Assembly: GCA_958352885.1 (NCBI GenBank)
Contig: CATWQI010000007.1
Coordinates: forward strand, 62,001-126,000
Reading direction: 5' to 3'
Source: an uncultured Duncaniella sp.
Lineage (GTDB): Bacteria > Bacteroidota > Bacteroidia > Bacteroidales > Muribaculaceae
DNA: 64,000 nt
A program made the position numbers and the translations under genes. Positions 43,519 to 51,532 of this stretch are shown here, in pieces (the first letter of the stretch is position 1; the number at the start of each line of letters is the position of its first letter). A model generated the notes under the pieces. That model searched no databases and was not told where the DNA came from. It worked only from the letters and a program-made list of their open reading frames with translations.

Positions 43519-45421
43519 TAATCATGATTCCAACCTCAACACAAACCTATCCATGATATTTACCAAAAACGCAGCAATACAAGTTACAGAGTTCATAATT
43601 TCCCCACTAAAGGGAAATTGGGCATTCTTTATCATATTCGGACTTCTAATAAGCGGTAACGCCACACTTGTCCCCTTCCGATTTCCTCATGGCGGATGGG
43701 AGTACTATTGGGCTCCGTCACTGGCAGGGCTTTCCCGTGGTTTCGTCATATCCTATATTGCCACCCTCCTTGTTAAATTATTTAACAATTCGGGGGGGGT
43801 AAAAAGTCTATTCTATTTATTGGGCACAATTCTGTTCTCTGTTTCCACCTACCTTGTATTCGAACTACACACGGCTATTACACCTTCGATTCTTATCCTT
43901 CTAATCGAAACTAACGTCGATGAATCTACAGAATTTCTATCTCAATATATTTTGAGGGCTTCATGCCTCAAATATCTGTTTCTCGTTATATTCATAATCG
44001 CCATTATTGTCTTTGGAGAGAAGCGTGGACTTATGACAGGATATCTATTCAGATACAGGCATATTATCACAGCTCTCACATTAGTATTATTAAGTTTTGG
44101 TGTCTGGAATCACCTTACACTCTGGAGTGCGGCGAGACAATCAAAAAATATCAATAACACCGCCGGAGCCTTTGGTTTAGGCAAACTTAACTGGGGTGTT
44201 AAAGGAGTATACTCCGATTCAATCAGCAATCTGTTTCTGTCAATCAACTTCCTGCGCTATCTACATCAGATTACTCAGGAATGGGTATCATTAAATGAAC
44301 AGATATATACTTCGCAACCCACGATTCCACAAATCAAAGAGCCTCTGTCCATCATACTGATACTTGGCGAATCCCATTCAAAACTTCATACTTCCGAATA
44401 TGGTTACACGCTTTGTACCACACCTGCTATTTCCCATGAAAGAGATGCAGGTAATTTATTCGTATTCAACGATATGATATCCCCATACTCAAGCACTACA
44501 AGCACAATAAAGAATTTAATGACACTTAATTCCATCGGCGACGGGGAACAATGGAACGAAGCGGTGTTCTTCCCCGTAATTCTTAATATCGGTGGTTATG
44601 AAGTATCGTTATGGGACAACCAGAACGACTTCCGTTCGAACAACTCACATCGGCCATCATGGGATATAGACTTAGCAACTTTCCAGACCGCTGAAATATT
44701 CAGGGACAAATGCTATTCCTTCATTTATGGACCCCGGCATGATTACGATGGCGAGATAATAGATAAATTTCTGTCATCTGTCGGTCAAGGTAAATCACCT
44801 GATTTTGTCTGGCTGCATCTTATGGGACAGCATTTCGAAGCAGTCAAACGTTATCCTCCTGATGGCAAATGGGATTATTTTAAACCAATCGATTATAATC
44901 GCAACGAAAAATGGATGACCGAAAAGAAAAAGCAAACTATTGCTGAATATGACAACGCTACTCGATATGTGGACTTCCAGATAAACCGTATTTTTGACCA
45001 TTACAGAGACTCGACTGCCGTCATAATATATCTGTCCGACCATGGAGAGGAGATATATGACTATCGGAATATCTATGGCAGGCAGGGTAACGATGCTATG
45101 ACACTGAAAAAGGCAGAATGTCTCCATGAGATACCTTTTATAATCTGGTGCAGCGATAAGTACAAGGCTAAATATCCGGAAACAATTGCCGCCATAGAGA
45201 AGAGCCTGAATAAACCGGGAATGTCCGACAACATAGGGCATATGATATTCCATCTTGCCGGACTTAACATTGACAATCCGTACTACAAGCCGTCACGTGA
45301 CATATTGTCTGATTCATACTCATGTCCCCGACGTGTAATTAACAGTACCGTGGATTTTGACAATGAGGCTGACTACGACATGCTCAAAAATCTATTGTCA
45401 CCAACCGGCATCTCTCACTGA
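43511..45421 (+). CDS. Phosphoethanolamine-transferase-like sulfatase family membrane protein
   Basis: The protein (636 residues from this start) has an N-terminal membrane domain of about five helices (to about residue 210) and a periplasmic alkaline-phosphatase/sulfatase domain. Metal-site motifs are ILGESHSK with Glu near 286, the nucleophile region SSTTSTIKNLMT, and SDHGEEIYD near 515. This layout is that of EptA/Cgt-type enzymes that add phosphoethanolamine to lipid A or glycans. The acceptor is unknown. Start is uncertain: ATG at 43508, 43511 or 43553; 43511 overlaps the stop of the S4 gene. A run of eight G (43792-43799) lies in frame. Base composition looks more AT-rich than its neighbours. 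Confidence 0.82.
   Translation: MNSNHDSNLNTNLSMIFTKNAAIQVTEFIISPLKGNWAFFIIFGLLISGNATLVPFRFPHGGWEYYWAPSLAGLSRGFVISYIATLLVKLFNNSGGVKSLFYLLGTILFSVSTYLVFELHTAITPSILILLIETNVDESTEFLSQYILRASCLKYLFLVIFIIAIIVFGEKRGLMTGYLFRYRHIITALTLVLLSFGVWNHLTLWSAARQSKNINNTAGAFGLGKLNWGVKGVYSDSISNLFLSINFLRYLHQITQEWVSLNEQIYTSQPTIPQIKEPLSIILILGESHSKLHTSEYGYTLCTTPAISHERDAGNLFVFNDMISPYSSTTSTIKNLMTLNSIGDGEQWNEAVFFPVILNIGGYEVSLWDNQNDFRSNNSHRPSWDIDLATFQTAEIFRDKCYSFIYGPRHDYDGEIIDKFLSSVGQGKSPDFVWLHLMGQHFEAVKRYPPDGKWDYFKPIDYNRNEKWMTEKKKQTIAEYDNATRYVDFQINRIFDHYRDSTAVIIYLSDHGEEIYDYRNIYGRQGNDAMTLKKAECLHEIPFIIWCSDKYKAKYPETIAAIEKSLNKPGMSDNIGHMIFHLAGLNIDNPYYKPSRDILSDSYSCPRRVINSTVDFDNEADYDMLKNLLSPTGISH
43792..43799 (+). repeat. G8 homopolymer within the pEtN-transferase-like gene
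   Basis: Eight G residues encode part of Ser-Gly-Gly-Val in the N-terminal membrane domain. Loss or gain of one G would shift the frame early in the gene. It is the longest G run noticed in the window. Confidence 0.9.
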
Positions 45422-45435
45422 CAGCCACCAATAAA

Positions 45436-45463
45436 CCCCGGCTGACTCACAAATCAGCCGGGG
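45436..45463. terminator. Hairpin between the pEtN-transferase-like gene and lptB
   Basis: CCCCGGCTGA at 45436-45445 pairs perfectly with TCAGCCGGGG at 45454-45463, with an eight-base loop. It is GC-rich and lies between convergent genes. U runs on either side are weak. Confidence 0.6.
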
Positions 45464-45502
45464 CATATTCCTTTCAGTCCTCAAAGTTTTTTATCCTGTA
45501 TT

Positions 45503-46336
45503 TCAATTTTCCGGATAATCGAATTTCTTGCGGTAGAACATGAAGTCCCTTCCGAGATATTTCTCTCGCACGGTCGGGTTCTCGGCAAGCTCCTCTGACG
45601 TACCCTGGAAGAGGATTTTACCCTCAAACAGCAGGTAGGCACGGTCAGTGATACGCAATGTCTCCTGCGCATTGTGGTCAGTGATGAGAATACCGATATT
45701 CTTCTCCTTCAGACGGTACACTATCGACTGTATATCCTCGACCGCAATCGGGTCGACACCCGCAAAAGGCTCGTCGAGCATGATAAACTTCGGGTCTATG
45801 GCGAGACAACGGGCTATCTCGGTACGACGGCGTTCGCCACCCGACAGCTGGTCACCGAGATTCTTCCTCACCTTCTCCAGGCGGAACTCTGATATAAGGC
45901 TCTCAAGCTTGTCCCGTTGATACTCAGCCGAAGTATTGGTCATCTGAAGCACTGCCCGGATATTATTTTCAACCGATAGCTTACGGAACACACTCGGCTC
46001 CTGCGCAAGATAACCGATACCGTTCTGCGCCCGCTTGTATACCGGATATTTGGTGATGTTAAGGTCATTCAGAAATATCTGGCCCTCATTAGGCGTAATA
46101 AGCCCCACGGTCATATAGAACGTGGTGGTTTTACCGGCTCCGTTAGGACCAAGCAACCCCACAATCTCACCCTGCGTCACATTTATCGAAACATGATTCG
46201 CCACAGTTCGCTTGCCATATTTCTTGACCAGGTTATCGGTGCGGAGCACCATCTTGTCTGGCGTACCCTTGGGTATCAGCTGTCCGCTGGAGTCACGCAA
46301 TCCGGTCTCCTGTTCCGGTGAAAAATTCTCTTCCAT
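45503..46336 (-). CDS. lptB: LPS export ABC transporter ATP-binding protein LptB
   Basis: LptB powers the LptB2FGC complex, which lifts LPS from the inner membrane. The 277-residue protein has Walker A GPNGAGKT at 63-70, signature LSGGERRR, Walker B FIMLDEPF, and the LptB-type stretch GIGYLAQEPSVFRKL. It has about 28 extra N-terminal residues compared with E. coli LptB. An upstream TTG at 46354 could add six residues, but the ATG at 46336 is preferred. It follows udk closely and is likely in one transcript with it. Confidence 0.94.
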   Translation of the reverse strand: MEENFSPEQETGLRDSSGQLIPKGTPDKMVLRTDNLVKKYGKRTVANHVSINVTQGEIVGLLGPNGAGKTTTFYMTVGLITPNEGQIFLNDLNITKYPVYKRAQNGIGYLAQEPSVFRKLSVENNIRAVLQMTNTSAEYQRDKLESLISEFRLEKVRKNLGDQLSGGERRRTEIARCLAIDPKFIMLDEPFAGVDPIAVEDIQSIVYRLKEKNIGILITDHNAQETLRITDRAYLLFEGKILFQGTSEELAENPTVREKYLGRDFMFYRKKFDYPEN

Positions 46337-46360
46337 CTGTCTTTTGTACAACAATCTTGA

Positions 46361-46975
46361 TTAAGCTTTGCGCAAGCGCGATTCTATATAATCGGTGAGC
46401 AGCTGTATGGCAACCACATTACTCCCGCCTTGAGGCACTATCAGATCTGCATAGCGTTTTGACGGTTCAATGTACATTTCGTGCATCGGCTTAAGCACTT
46501 CCTGATAACGGTTCAACACCATAAGCGGCGTACGTCCGCGTTCCACACAGTCACGGGCTATCACACGTATAAGACGCTCATCGGCATCAGCATCAACAAA
46601 CACCTTGACATCCATCATGTCACGCATCTCAGGGTCGGTCAGGACAAGTATCCCTTCCACTATCACCACCTCGCGAGGCTCCACCTTGACAGTCTCCGGC
46701 TGACGGGTGCATGTGAGATAGGAGTAAGTAGGCATCTCGATGCTCTTACCCTCCTTAAGCTCACATATATGCTTGGCAAGCAGCGACCATTCAATTGCCG
46801 CAGGCTCGTCAAAGTTGATTTTACTGCGTTCCTCCTCAGGGACATGGCTTGAATCCTTATAGTAGGAATCCTGCGGAAGCACCGCAACCTCCCCGGGTGG
46901 GAAACTATTGATTATCTTGTTGACCACGGTGGTTTTCCCGGAACCGGTACCACCGGCTATGCCTATGATTATCAT
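46361..46975 (-). CDS. udk: Uridine kinase
   Basis: Udk phosphorylates uridine and cytidine in nucleotide salvage. The 204-residue protein has Walker A GGTGSGKT near 8-15, QDSYYKD, NFDEPAAIEW, EGILVLTDPEMRD and the lid RDCVERGRT, all standard, with normal length (E. coli 213). It has a TACCTTTG box upstream and diverges from the MerR gene. Confidence 0.96.
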   Translation of the reverse strand: MIIIGIAGGTGSGKTTVVNKIINSFPPGEVAVLPQDSYYKDSSHVPEEERSKINFDEPAAIEWSLLAKHICELKEGKSIEMPTYSYLTCTRQPETVKVEPREVVIVEGILVLTDPEMRDMMDVKVFVDADADERLIRVIARDCVERGRTPLMVLNRYQEVLKPMHEMYIEPSKRYADLIVPQGGSNVVAIQLLTDYIESRLRKA

Positions 46976-46994
46976 AATATGAAGTTATAATATG

Positions 46995-47002
46995 CAAAGG
47001 TA
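46995..47002 (-). promoter_or_regulatory. TAnnTTTG -7 box for udk-lptB
   Basis: The minus strand reads TACCTTTG, 20 bases before the udk ATG. It faces the merR-type gene's box at 47015-47022, 12 bases away. Confidence 0.55.
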
Positions 47003-47014
47003 AAGATTTTTTTG

Positions 47015-47022
47015 TAATTTTG
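47015..47022 (+). promoter_or_regulatory. TAnnTTTG -7 box for the MerR gene
   Basis: TAATTTTG ends at 47022, on the GTG that would open the longest reading of the MerR gene. The true start should therefore be the ATG at 47070. Confidence 0.55.
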
Positions 47023-47069
47023 TGCATAGAAATTCACAGCGCCACTGCGATTATTTGTCAAAATCACAG

Positions 47070-47408
47070 ATGAAAGAGCTTTCCGAGAAAAAATATTACA
47101 AGATAAGAGAAGTTGCCGAGATGTTAGGTATCCCGGCATCCACTCTGCGCTTCTGGGAGAAACAATTCACCATCATCAAACCGCATAGAAACGAGAAAGG
47201 GACTCGATTCTACACACCTAAGGATGTGGAGACAATACGCATGGTGCATTTCCTTGTCAAAGAGAAAGGGCTCAGACTCGATGCGGCTCAGGAAGAGATT
47301 CGCCGTAACCGTGACGGCGTGACTAAGAAATTTGAAGCTATCGAGAGGCTCAGGTCTGTCCGTGACAGACTTCAGGAGATGATTGACGCACTTCACAAAC
47401 TTCGTTGA
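47070..47408 (+). CDS. MerR-family transcriptional regulator
   Basis: The 112-residue protein starts MKELSEKKYYKI and has a complete MerR winged helix (KIREVAEMLGIPASTLRFWEKQF, in overlapping pieces, about 9-32; ending near residue 75) and a C-terminal helix (AIERLRSVRDRLQEMIDAL) for dimerization. There is no effector domain beyond the dimer helix and no metal-binding Cys pattern, so its signal is unknown. It lies 10 bases before mltG and probably shares its transcript. The longer reading from 47022 is rejected because it begins in the promoter box. Confidence 0.9.
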   Translation: MKELSEKKYYKIREVAEMLGIPASTLRFWEKQFTIIKPHRNEKGTRFYTPKDVETIRMVHFLVKEKGLRLDAAQEEIRRNRDGVTKKFEAIERLRSVRDRLQEMIDALHKLR

Positions 47409-47418
47409 GAAAACAGCA

Positions 47419-48522
47419 ATGGAAGAACCACGCAAAAAGAGCACAACACCACGCACCCGCACATCAGGCACACGACGCAAAAACAAGAAAAAGAAAGATT
47501 CGTGGCTGAGCCGGCACTCGCTCGGTGTGATGATAGCAGTGATAGCCGTATTCGTGGCTATCGGAGCCGTACTTGCATTTGCCTTCATCCCCTATGGAGG
47601 CAGTGATAAGGAAAGTGACTGGGTATACATACCTTCCGACGCCACTCCATCGGCGGTAAAGGATTCACTTAAAACAAATCTTGGATCCTCAATGGGCACA
47701 CGGGTCTACATGCTCTGGAAACTTATGGGTGGCTCAGTGGCAGCCTCGCAGGGAGCCTACGAAGTCCGTGGCGGACAGACAGCACTCAACATAAGCCGCC
47801 GCATCGCACTCGGACGTCAGACCCCGGTCAATGTGACATTCAACGGCACACGCACCATGGAGCAGCTGTCACGCCGTATAGCCTCACAGCTCCAATGCAC
47901 CCCGGAGGAATTTCTCGAAGCATGTGCGGAAATTCTGCCTGAAAGCGGTTTCAGCCGTCAGGGATTTCCCGCAGCCTTCATTCCGGACAGTTACGAATTT
48001 TACTGGAGCGCATCCCCACGCAATGTGGTGAGACGGCTGCTTGACTACCGCAACCGGTTCTGGGATGACGAGCGTCGTGCCAAAGCCAAGGCATTGGGAC
48101 TGACTCCGGTCGAAGTAGCCACAATAGCGTCAATTGTCGAGGAAGAGACAGCGAAAAAGGATGAGCGTCCGCTCGTTGCCCGACTCTATCTCAACCGCAT
48201 CCACAAAGGCATCAAGCTCCAGGCTGACCCCACAGTCAAATTCGCGACAGGCGATTTCACCCTTCGCCGAATCACAAGCAAACATCTGTCAATAGACTCT
48301 CCATATAACACATATCGGGTAAAGGGACTCCCTCCCGGTCCTATCCGCGTCCCTTCAGCAGCGACACTCGATGACGTTCTTAACGCACCAAAGCACGATT
48401 ACATATATATGTGTGCCAAGGAAGACTTCTCGGGCTACCATAACTTTGCCAAGGACTATGCCTCCCACATGGCTAACGCACGCCGCTATCAGGCAGAACT
48501 GAACAAGAGAAACATACATTAA
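47419..48522 (+). CDS. mltG: Endolytic murein transglycosylase MltG
   Basis: MltG cuts nascent glycan strands and is thought to set glycan length with the elongation machinery. The 367-residue protein has a basic cytoplasmic N-terminus (RKKSTTPRTRTSGTRRKNKKKK in pieces), one membrane helix (about 38-58, GVMIAVIAVFVAIGAVLAFAF in pieces) and the YceG/MltG domain with PDSYEFYW, IASIVEEETAKKDERP (catalytic Glu region), LQADPTVKFATG and SPYNTYRVKGLPPGPI. A TTG at 47383 gives a longer reading that overlaps the MerR gene; the ATG at 47419 is preferred. Confidence 0.94.
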   Translation: MEEPRKKSTTPRTRTSGTRRKNKKKKDSWLSRHSLGVMIAVIAVFVAIGAVLAFAFIPYGGSDKESDWVYIPSDATPSAVKDSLKTNLGSSMGTRVYMLWKLMGGSVAASQGAYEVRGGQTALNISRRIALGRQTPVNVTFNGTRTMEQLSRRIASQLQCTPEEFLEACAEILPESGFSRQGFPAAFIPDSYEFYWSASPRNVVRRLLDYRNRFWDDERRAKAKALGLTPVEVATIASIVEEETAKKDERPLVARLYLNRIHKGIKLQADPTVKFATGDFTLRRITSKHLSIDSPYNTYRVKGLPPGPIRVPSAATLDDVLNAPKHDYIYMCAKEDFSGYHNFAKDYASHMANARRYQAELNKRNIH

Positions 48523-48562
48523 ACCAATTATCACACAAAGACTAAACTAATCATAATCACTC

Positions 48563-49333
48563 ATGAAACCATTATCTCACCTCATCATTGCCGCGATTGC
48601 CATATTTTCGGCAATCGCGGCAACACCGGCAGCAGCAAAATCACAACTGCAAGCCGACACAGATTCAACCGCAACATACGTCCCCGGACATGAAAGCTGG
48701 AGAATGTATAATCCTTTTGACATAACTCTGAGCATCGGAGCCAACATCAACACAGGCGGAAAGAAGAATAGCCAATGGTTCGGTACACGACCTGCCGTAG
48801 TGCCGCAAATAAATTATCGTGTAACCGGATACATTTCCAGACACTGGGGTATATACGGTGACGTCGGACTCTCAATATACAAGACAAAAGACGACCTCCG
48901 CACAGGATTTGAGGATTTGATGAACGGAATGGCGGACATCATGTTTATGGGTGTGTCAAGATGGCATCTTTCACTTGGCGTTGGAGGTGCCTACCGCTAT
49001 GAAAGCCGACGTGTACATCTAACGCCACGTGCCGGTCTAAACTTCCGGCTCACATCAAGTAAAGAGCGTAGTTATTCCAACAAAGAGGGCGATTGGGAAT
49101 CAAGCAAGCAACTTGCGTGGCTTTGTGCGGACACCGGAGTTGAAATCGGCTACCGTATCTCCCGGGGATGCAGCCTCATACTCGATTTTGACTATTCACT
49201 TCCGCTTCAGGATTCCAAATTCCACCTCACACATACACACAACTCGACCTCCGACGTAAATGTCTACAAATCCCGTGCATGGGGTGATGAGTTCACCATT
49301 TCTATCGGCGTGAAGTTCGGGACAGGGAAATAA
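48563..49333 (+). CDS. Outer-membrane beta-barrel-like protein, function unknown
   Basis: The 256-residue protein has a signal peptide (HLIIAAIAIFSAIAATPAAA, cut near residue 25) and alternating beta strands with aromatic ends (FDITLSIGANIN, HWGIYGDVGLSIYK, WHLSLGVGGAYRY and EIGYRISRGCSLILDFDYS). The last strand ends in the pattern FTISIGVKFGTGK, common in outer-membrane barrels of about eight strands. No known family is recognised. It follows mltG by 40 bases. The coding sequence of the signal peptide contains a perfect 14-bp inverted repeat. Confidence 0.75.
   Translation: MKPLSHLIIAAIAIFSAIAATPAAAKSQLQADTDSTATYVPGHESWRMYNPFDITLSIGANINTGGKKNSQWFGTRPAVVPQINYRVTGYISRHWGIYGDVGLSIYKTKDDLRTGFEDLMNGMADIMFMGVSRWHLSLGVGGAYRYESRRVHLTPRAGLNFRLTSSKERSYSNKEGDWESSKQLAWLCADTGVEIGYRISRGCSLILDFDYSLPLQDSKFHLTHTHNSTSDVNVYKSRAWGDEFTISIGVKFGTGK
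48588..48623 (+). repeat. 14-bp perfect inverted repeat in a signal-peptide coding region
   Basis: TTGCCGCGATTGCC at 48588-48601 is an exact inverted copy of 48610-48623, with an eight-base loop. It would form a stable mRNA hairpin about 25-60 bases after the start codon of the barrel-protein gene. Confidence 0.85.
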
Positions 49334-49351
49334 CGACACTACACATCACAA

Positions 49352-49381
49352 AGACCGGTGCCATATAAGCGACACCGGTCT
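49352..49381. terminator. Hairpin between the barrel-protein gene and mdh
   Basis: AGACCGGTG at 49352-49360 pairs perfectly with CACCGGTCT at 49373-49381, with a 12-base loop. It lies between convergent genes and has no strong U run. Confidence 0.55.
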
Positions 49382-49408
49382 CTGCATATATTAAATTTAT
49401 ACGTACTC

Positions 49409-50410
49409 CTACTTGATGTTGGGATTCAACTTGTTCCATTCGGAAATAGGAGGAAGAATACCGAGTGAAATCACCTCGTCACGCAGTTTGCAGAGATGGT
49501 GATAGCTCTGGTCAAGCTCTTTCTTTTCCTCCGGAGTTCCCTTTACAGGATGTACAGTCACACCATTCTTATCCATGGTGGTCTCCATAGCCATCATTAT
49601 ATGGTTATAAGTTCCGTTATCCACGTATGCTCCGGCAGGCCAGTTGAACGGTTTGCCACCCATAACGGCCGCAATCATCTCGATTGAGAGATAGGCAGGA
49701 CTCTGGAATGAAGAACGTCCTCGAAGGTCTATGATATTCTTGCCACCCTGGATGACACGCTGCTTCATCTCCTCCCACTCCTTCTCGGGAAGAGCCTGAG
49801 TGCCGATTATCTGAGACAGAGGCTGCCCTGCCACAGTAGTAGTTGACGCAAATACCGCCATCTGTTCGCCATGACCGCCGTAAGTCCTTGAGTTGACAAT
49901 CTCGTCGGCAGGGATATGGAAATACTTTGCCAATTCGCTACGCAGACGTGTGCTGTCAAGTGCCGCAAGAGTAGACACCTGTGAAGGTTTCAGACCCGAG
50001 TAAAGAAGTGTCACCAGACCGGTTATGTCAGCCGGATTGAACACTACCACCACATGCTTCACATCAGGGCAGTAAGCCTTGATATCCTTACCTAACTGTT
50101 CCGCAATCTGAGCATTGCCACGGAGCAAATCCTCACGTGTCATACCAGCCTTACGGGCGGCACCTCCTGACGAAACAATATATTTAGCATCCTTGAATGC
50201 CTCTTTGATGTCAGATGTATATGTCAGATTCAGACCGCTGAAACCACAATGGTACATCTCCTCCGCAACACCTTCCAGACCGGGAGCATATGTGTCAAAC
50301 AGACAAATATTCGGAGTAAGGTGCATCATGGCAGCTGTCTGCGCCATATTAGAGCCAATCATACCGGCAGCGCCGACTATGACAAGCTTCTCATCGGTTA
50401 AATAGTTCAT
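49409..50410 (-). CDS. mdh: Malate dehydrogenase
   Basis: The 333-residue protein starts MNYLTDEKLVIVGAAG (GAAGMIGS is the NAD-binding loop) and has SSGGAARKAGMTREDLL, NPADITGLV, DSTRLRSELAK and the catalytic His in TYGGHGEQM. It matches the Bacteroidetes type of malate dehydrogenase, which interconverts malate and oxaloacetate in the reductive branch to succinate and propionate. The longer reading from 50476 (leader MYLYIYRH) does not fit the family; the ATG at 50410 does. It is alone, convergent with the barrel-protein gene. Confidence 0.93.
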   Translation of the reverse strand: MNYLTDEKLVIVGAAGMIGSNMAQTAAMMHLTPNICLFDTYAPGLEGVAEEMYHCGFSGLNLTYTSDIKEAFKDAKYIVSSGGAARKAGMTREDLLRGNAQIAEQLGKDIKAYCPDVKHVVVVFNPADITGLVTLLYSGLKPSQVSTLAALDSTRLRSELAKYFHIPADEIVNSRTYGGHGEQMAVFASTTTVAGQPLSQIIGTQALPEKEWEEMKQRVIQGGKNIIDLRGRSSFQSPAYLSIEMIAAVMGGKPFNWPAGAYVDNGTYNHIMMAMETTMDKNGVTVHPVKGTPEEKKELDQSYHHLCKLRDEVISLGILPPISEWNKLNPNIK

Positions 50411-50662
50411 AATTATAGTATTTAAATTACACGTTTCTCTTTTGATTACAATGTGCCGATAAATATACAAATACACATTCTGCCATTATAACCATCATGG
50501 CATGCAATTGGTTTATCCTTAATACCGGAAAAATCCCTAAAAATCGGATATCGCATAACAATATGCCCGTTCTGACGCAATCAAAAATAAGAGAAATCAC
50601 ACAATAAATCTGAAAAAGTCACAAATATCAGTCAAACAGACCATTTTTTAGAATTATTTTCA

Positions 50663-50670
50663 TATCTTTG
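50663..50670 (+). promoter_or_regulatory. TAnnTTTG -7 box for the AraC gene
   Basis: TATCTTTG lies 22 bases before the AraC-family ATG. The -33 region is T-rich without a clear TTG. The rest of the 282-base gap between mdh and this gene shows only AT-rich sequence. Confidence 0.55.
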
Positions 50671-50692
50671 TAGCAAATATTATACACACATT

Positions 50693-51532
50693 ATGACCCC
50701 ACCCCCAAATATCACAACGGGAATATCTGTATTTCAAACTCTTGAGGAAATCTCATTCATTTCCTTCCCGTCACGCCTCGACTGGCTTCTCCTTGCCGTA
50801 TGCGCCAAAGGCGAAGTCTCCGCCACTGTTGATGTCGCCATGCGCCGTCTGACAGCAAGCTCAATCATGGTGCTGCGTCCGGGACACATTATAAACCATT
50901 GCAAAGCCAGCGATGACTTTGAAGGTTTCTTCATTGTAGTCAAGGAGGATAAACTCAACGAGCTGCTCCCATCCATGCACTTTGTGGTACCCTACAGCCT
51001 CCAGTACAATGCAAATCCAATAATAGAAATCACCGACGAAGAACAGGAAACCCTTCAGCTCATCTATGCGATGCTCAGGCGCCAGCTTGAAGGAAATGAT
51101 CGTCCATTCAGCGAAATGGCACTCGCATCGCTCTGCGAAGTCCTGTTTTACAACACATTAGGCATATATGCGTCACGCACACAAGCCACAAGGCACAATT
51201 CACGTCGTGACGAACTCTTGTCTAACTTCATCGAACTCATCGAAACGCATTTCAAGCGTGAGAGGTCGGTCAACTTCTATGCCGACAAACTTTTCGTCAC
51301 CCCCAAGCATCTTTCGGCTGTGCTCAAGGAGATAAGCGGACGCACCGCCGGCGAGTGGATTGACCACCGTGTGATTCTCGAAGCGAAAATGCTCCTGCGT
51401 ACCACCGGAATGAACATTCAGGAAATCAGCCTTGCGCTCAATTTCTCCAACCAGTCATTTTTTGGCAAATATTTCAAACATCTTACCGGCATGTCACCAC
51501 GCGACTACCGTTCAAAACTCTCCGACGTATGA
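50693..51532 (+). CDS. AraC-family transcriptional regulator
   Basis: The 279-residue protein has an N-terminal cupin-like part (about 1-160, LLAVCAKGEVSATVDVAMRR, LRPGHIINHCK) and a C-terminal AraC double helix-turn-helix (about 180-279) with NFYADKLFVTPKHLSAVLKE, AGEWIDHRVILEAK and the signature FSNQSFFGKYFKHLTGMSPRDYR (in pieces). The effector is not known. Its TGA overlaps the start of the TPR gene (ATGA), so the two are translationally coupled. The N-terminus suggests it senses a small molecule. Confidence 0.9.
   Translation: MTPPPNITTGISVFQTLEEISFISFPSRLDWLLLAVCAKGEVSATVDVAMRRLTASSIMVLRPGHIINHCKASDDFEGFFIVVKEDKLNELLPSMHFVVPYSLQYNANPIIEITDEEQETLQLIYAMLRRQLEGNDRPFSEMALASLCEVLFYNTLGIYASRTQATRHNSRRDELLSNFIELIETHFKRERSVNFYADKLFVTPKHLSAVLKEISGRTAGEWIDHRVILEAKMLLRTTGMNIQEISLALNFSNQSFFGKYFKHLTGMSPRDYRSKLSDV

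Noticed and set aside
47022..47069. Sixteen extra N-terminal residues of the MerR protein from a GTG at 47022
   Set aside because: The codon begins in the -7 box TAATTTTG, and the extra residues do not fit the MerR family start.
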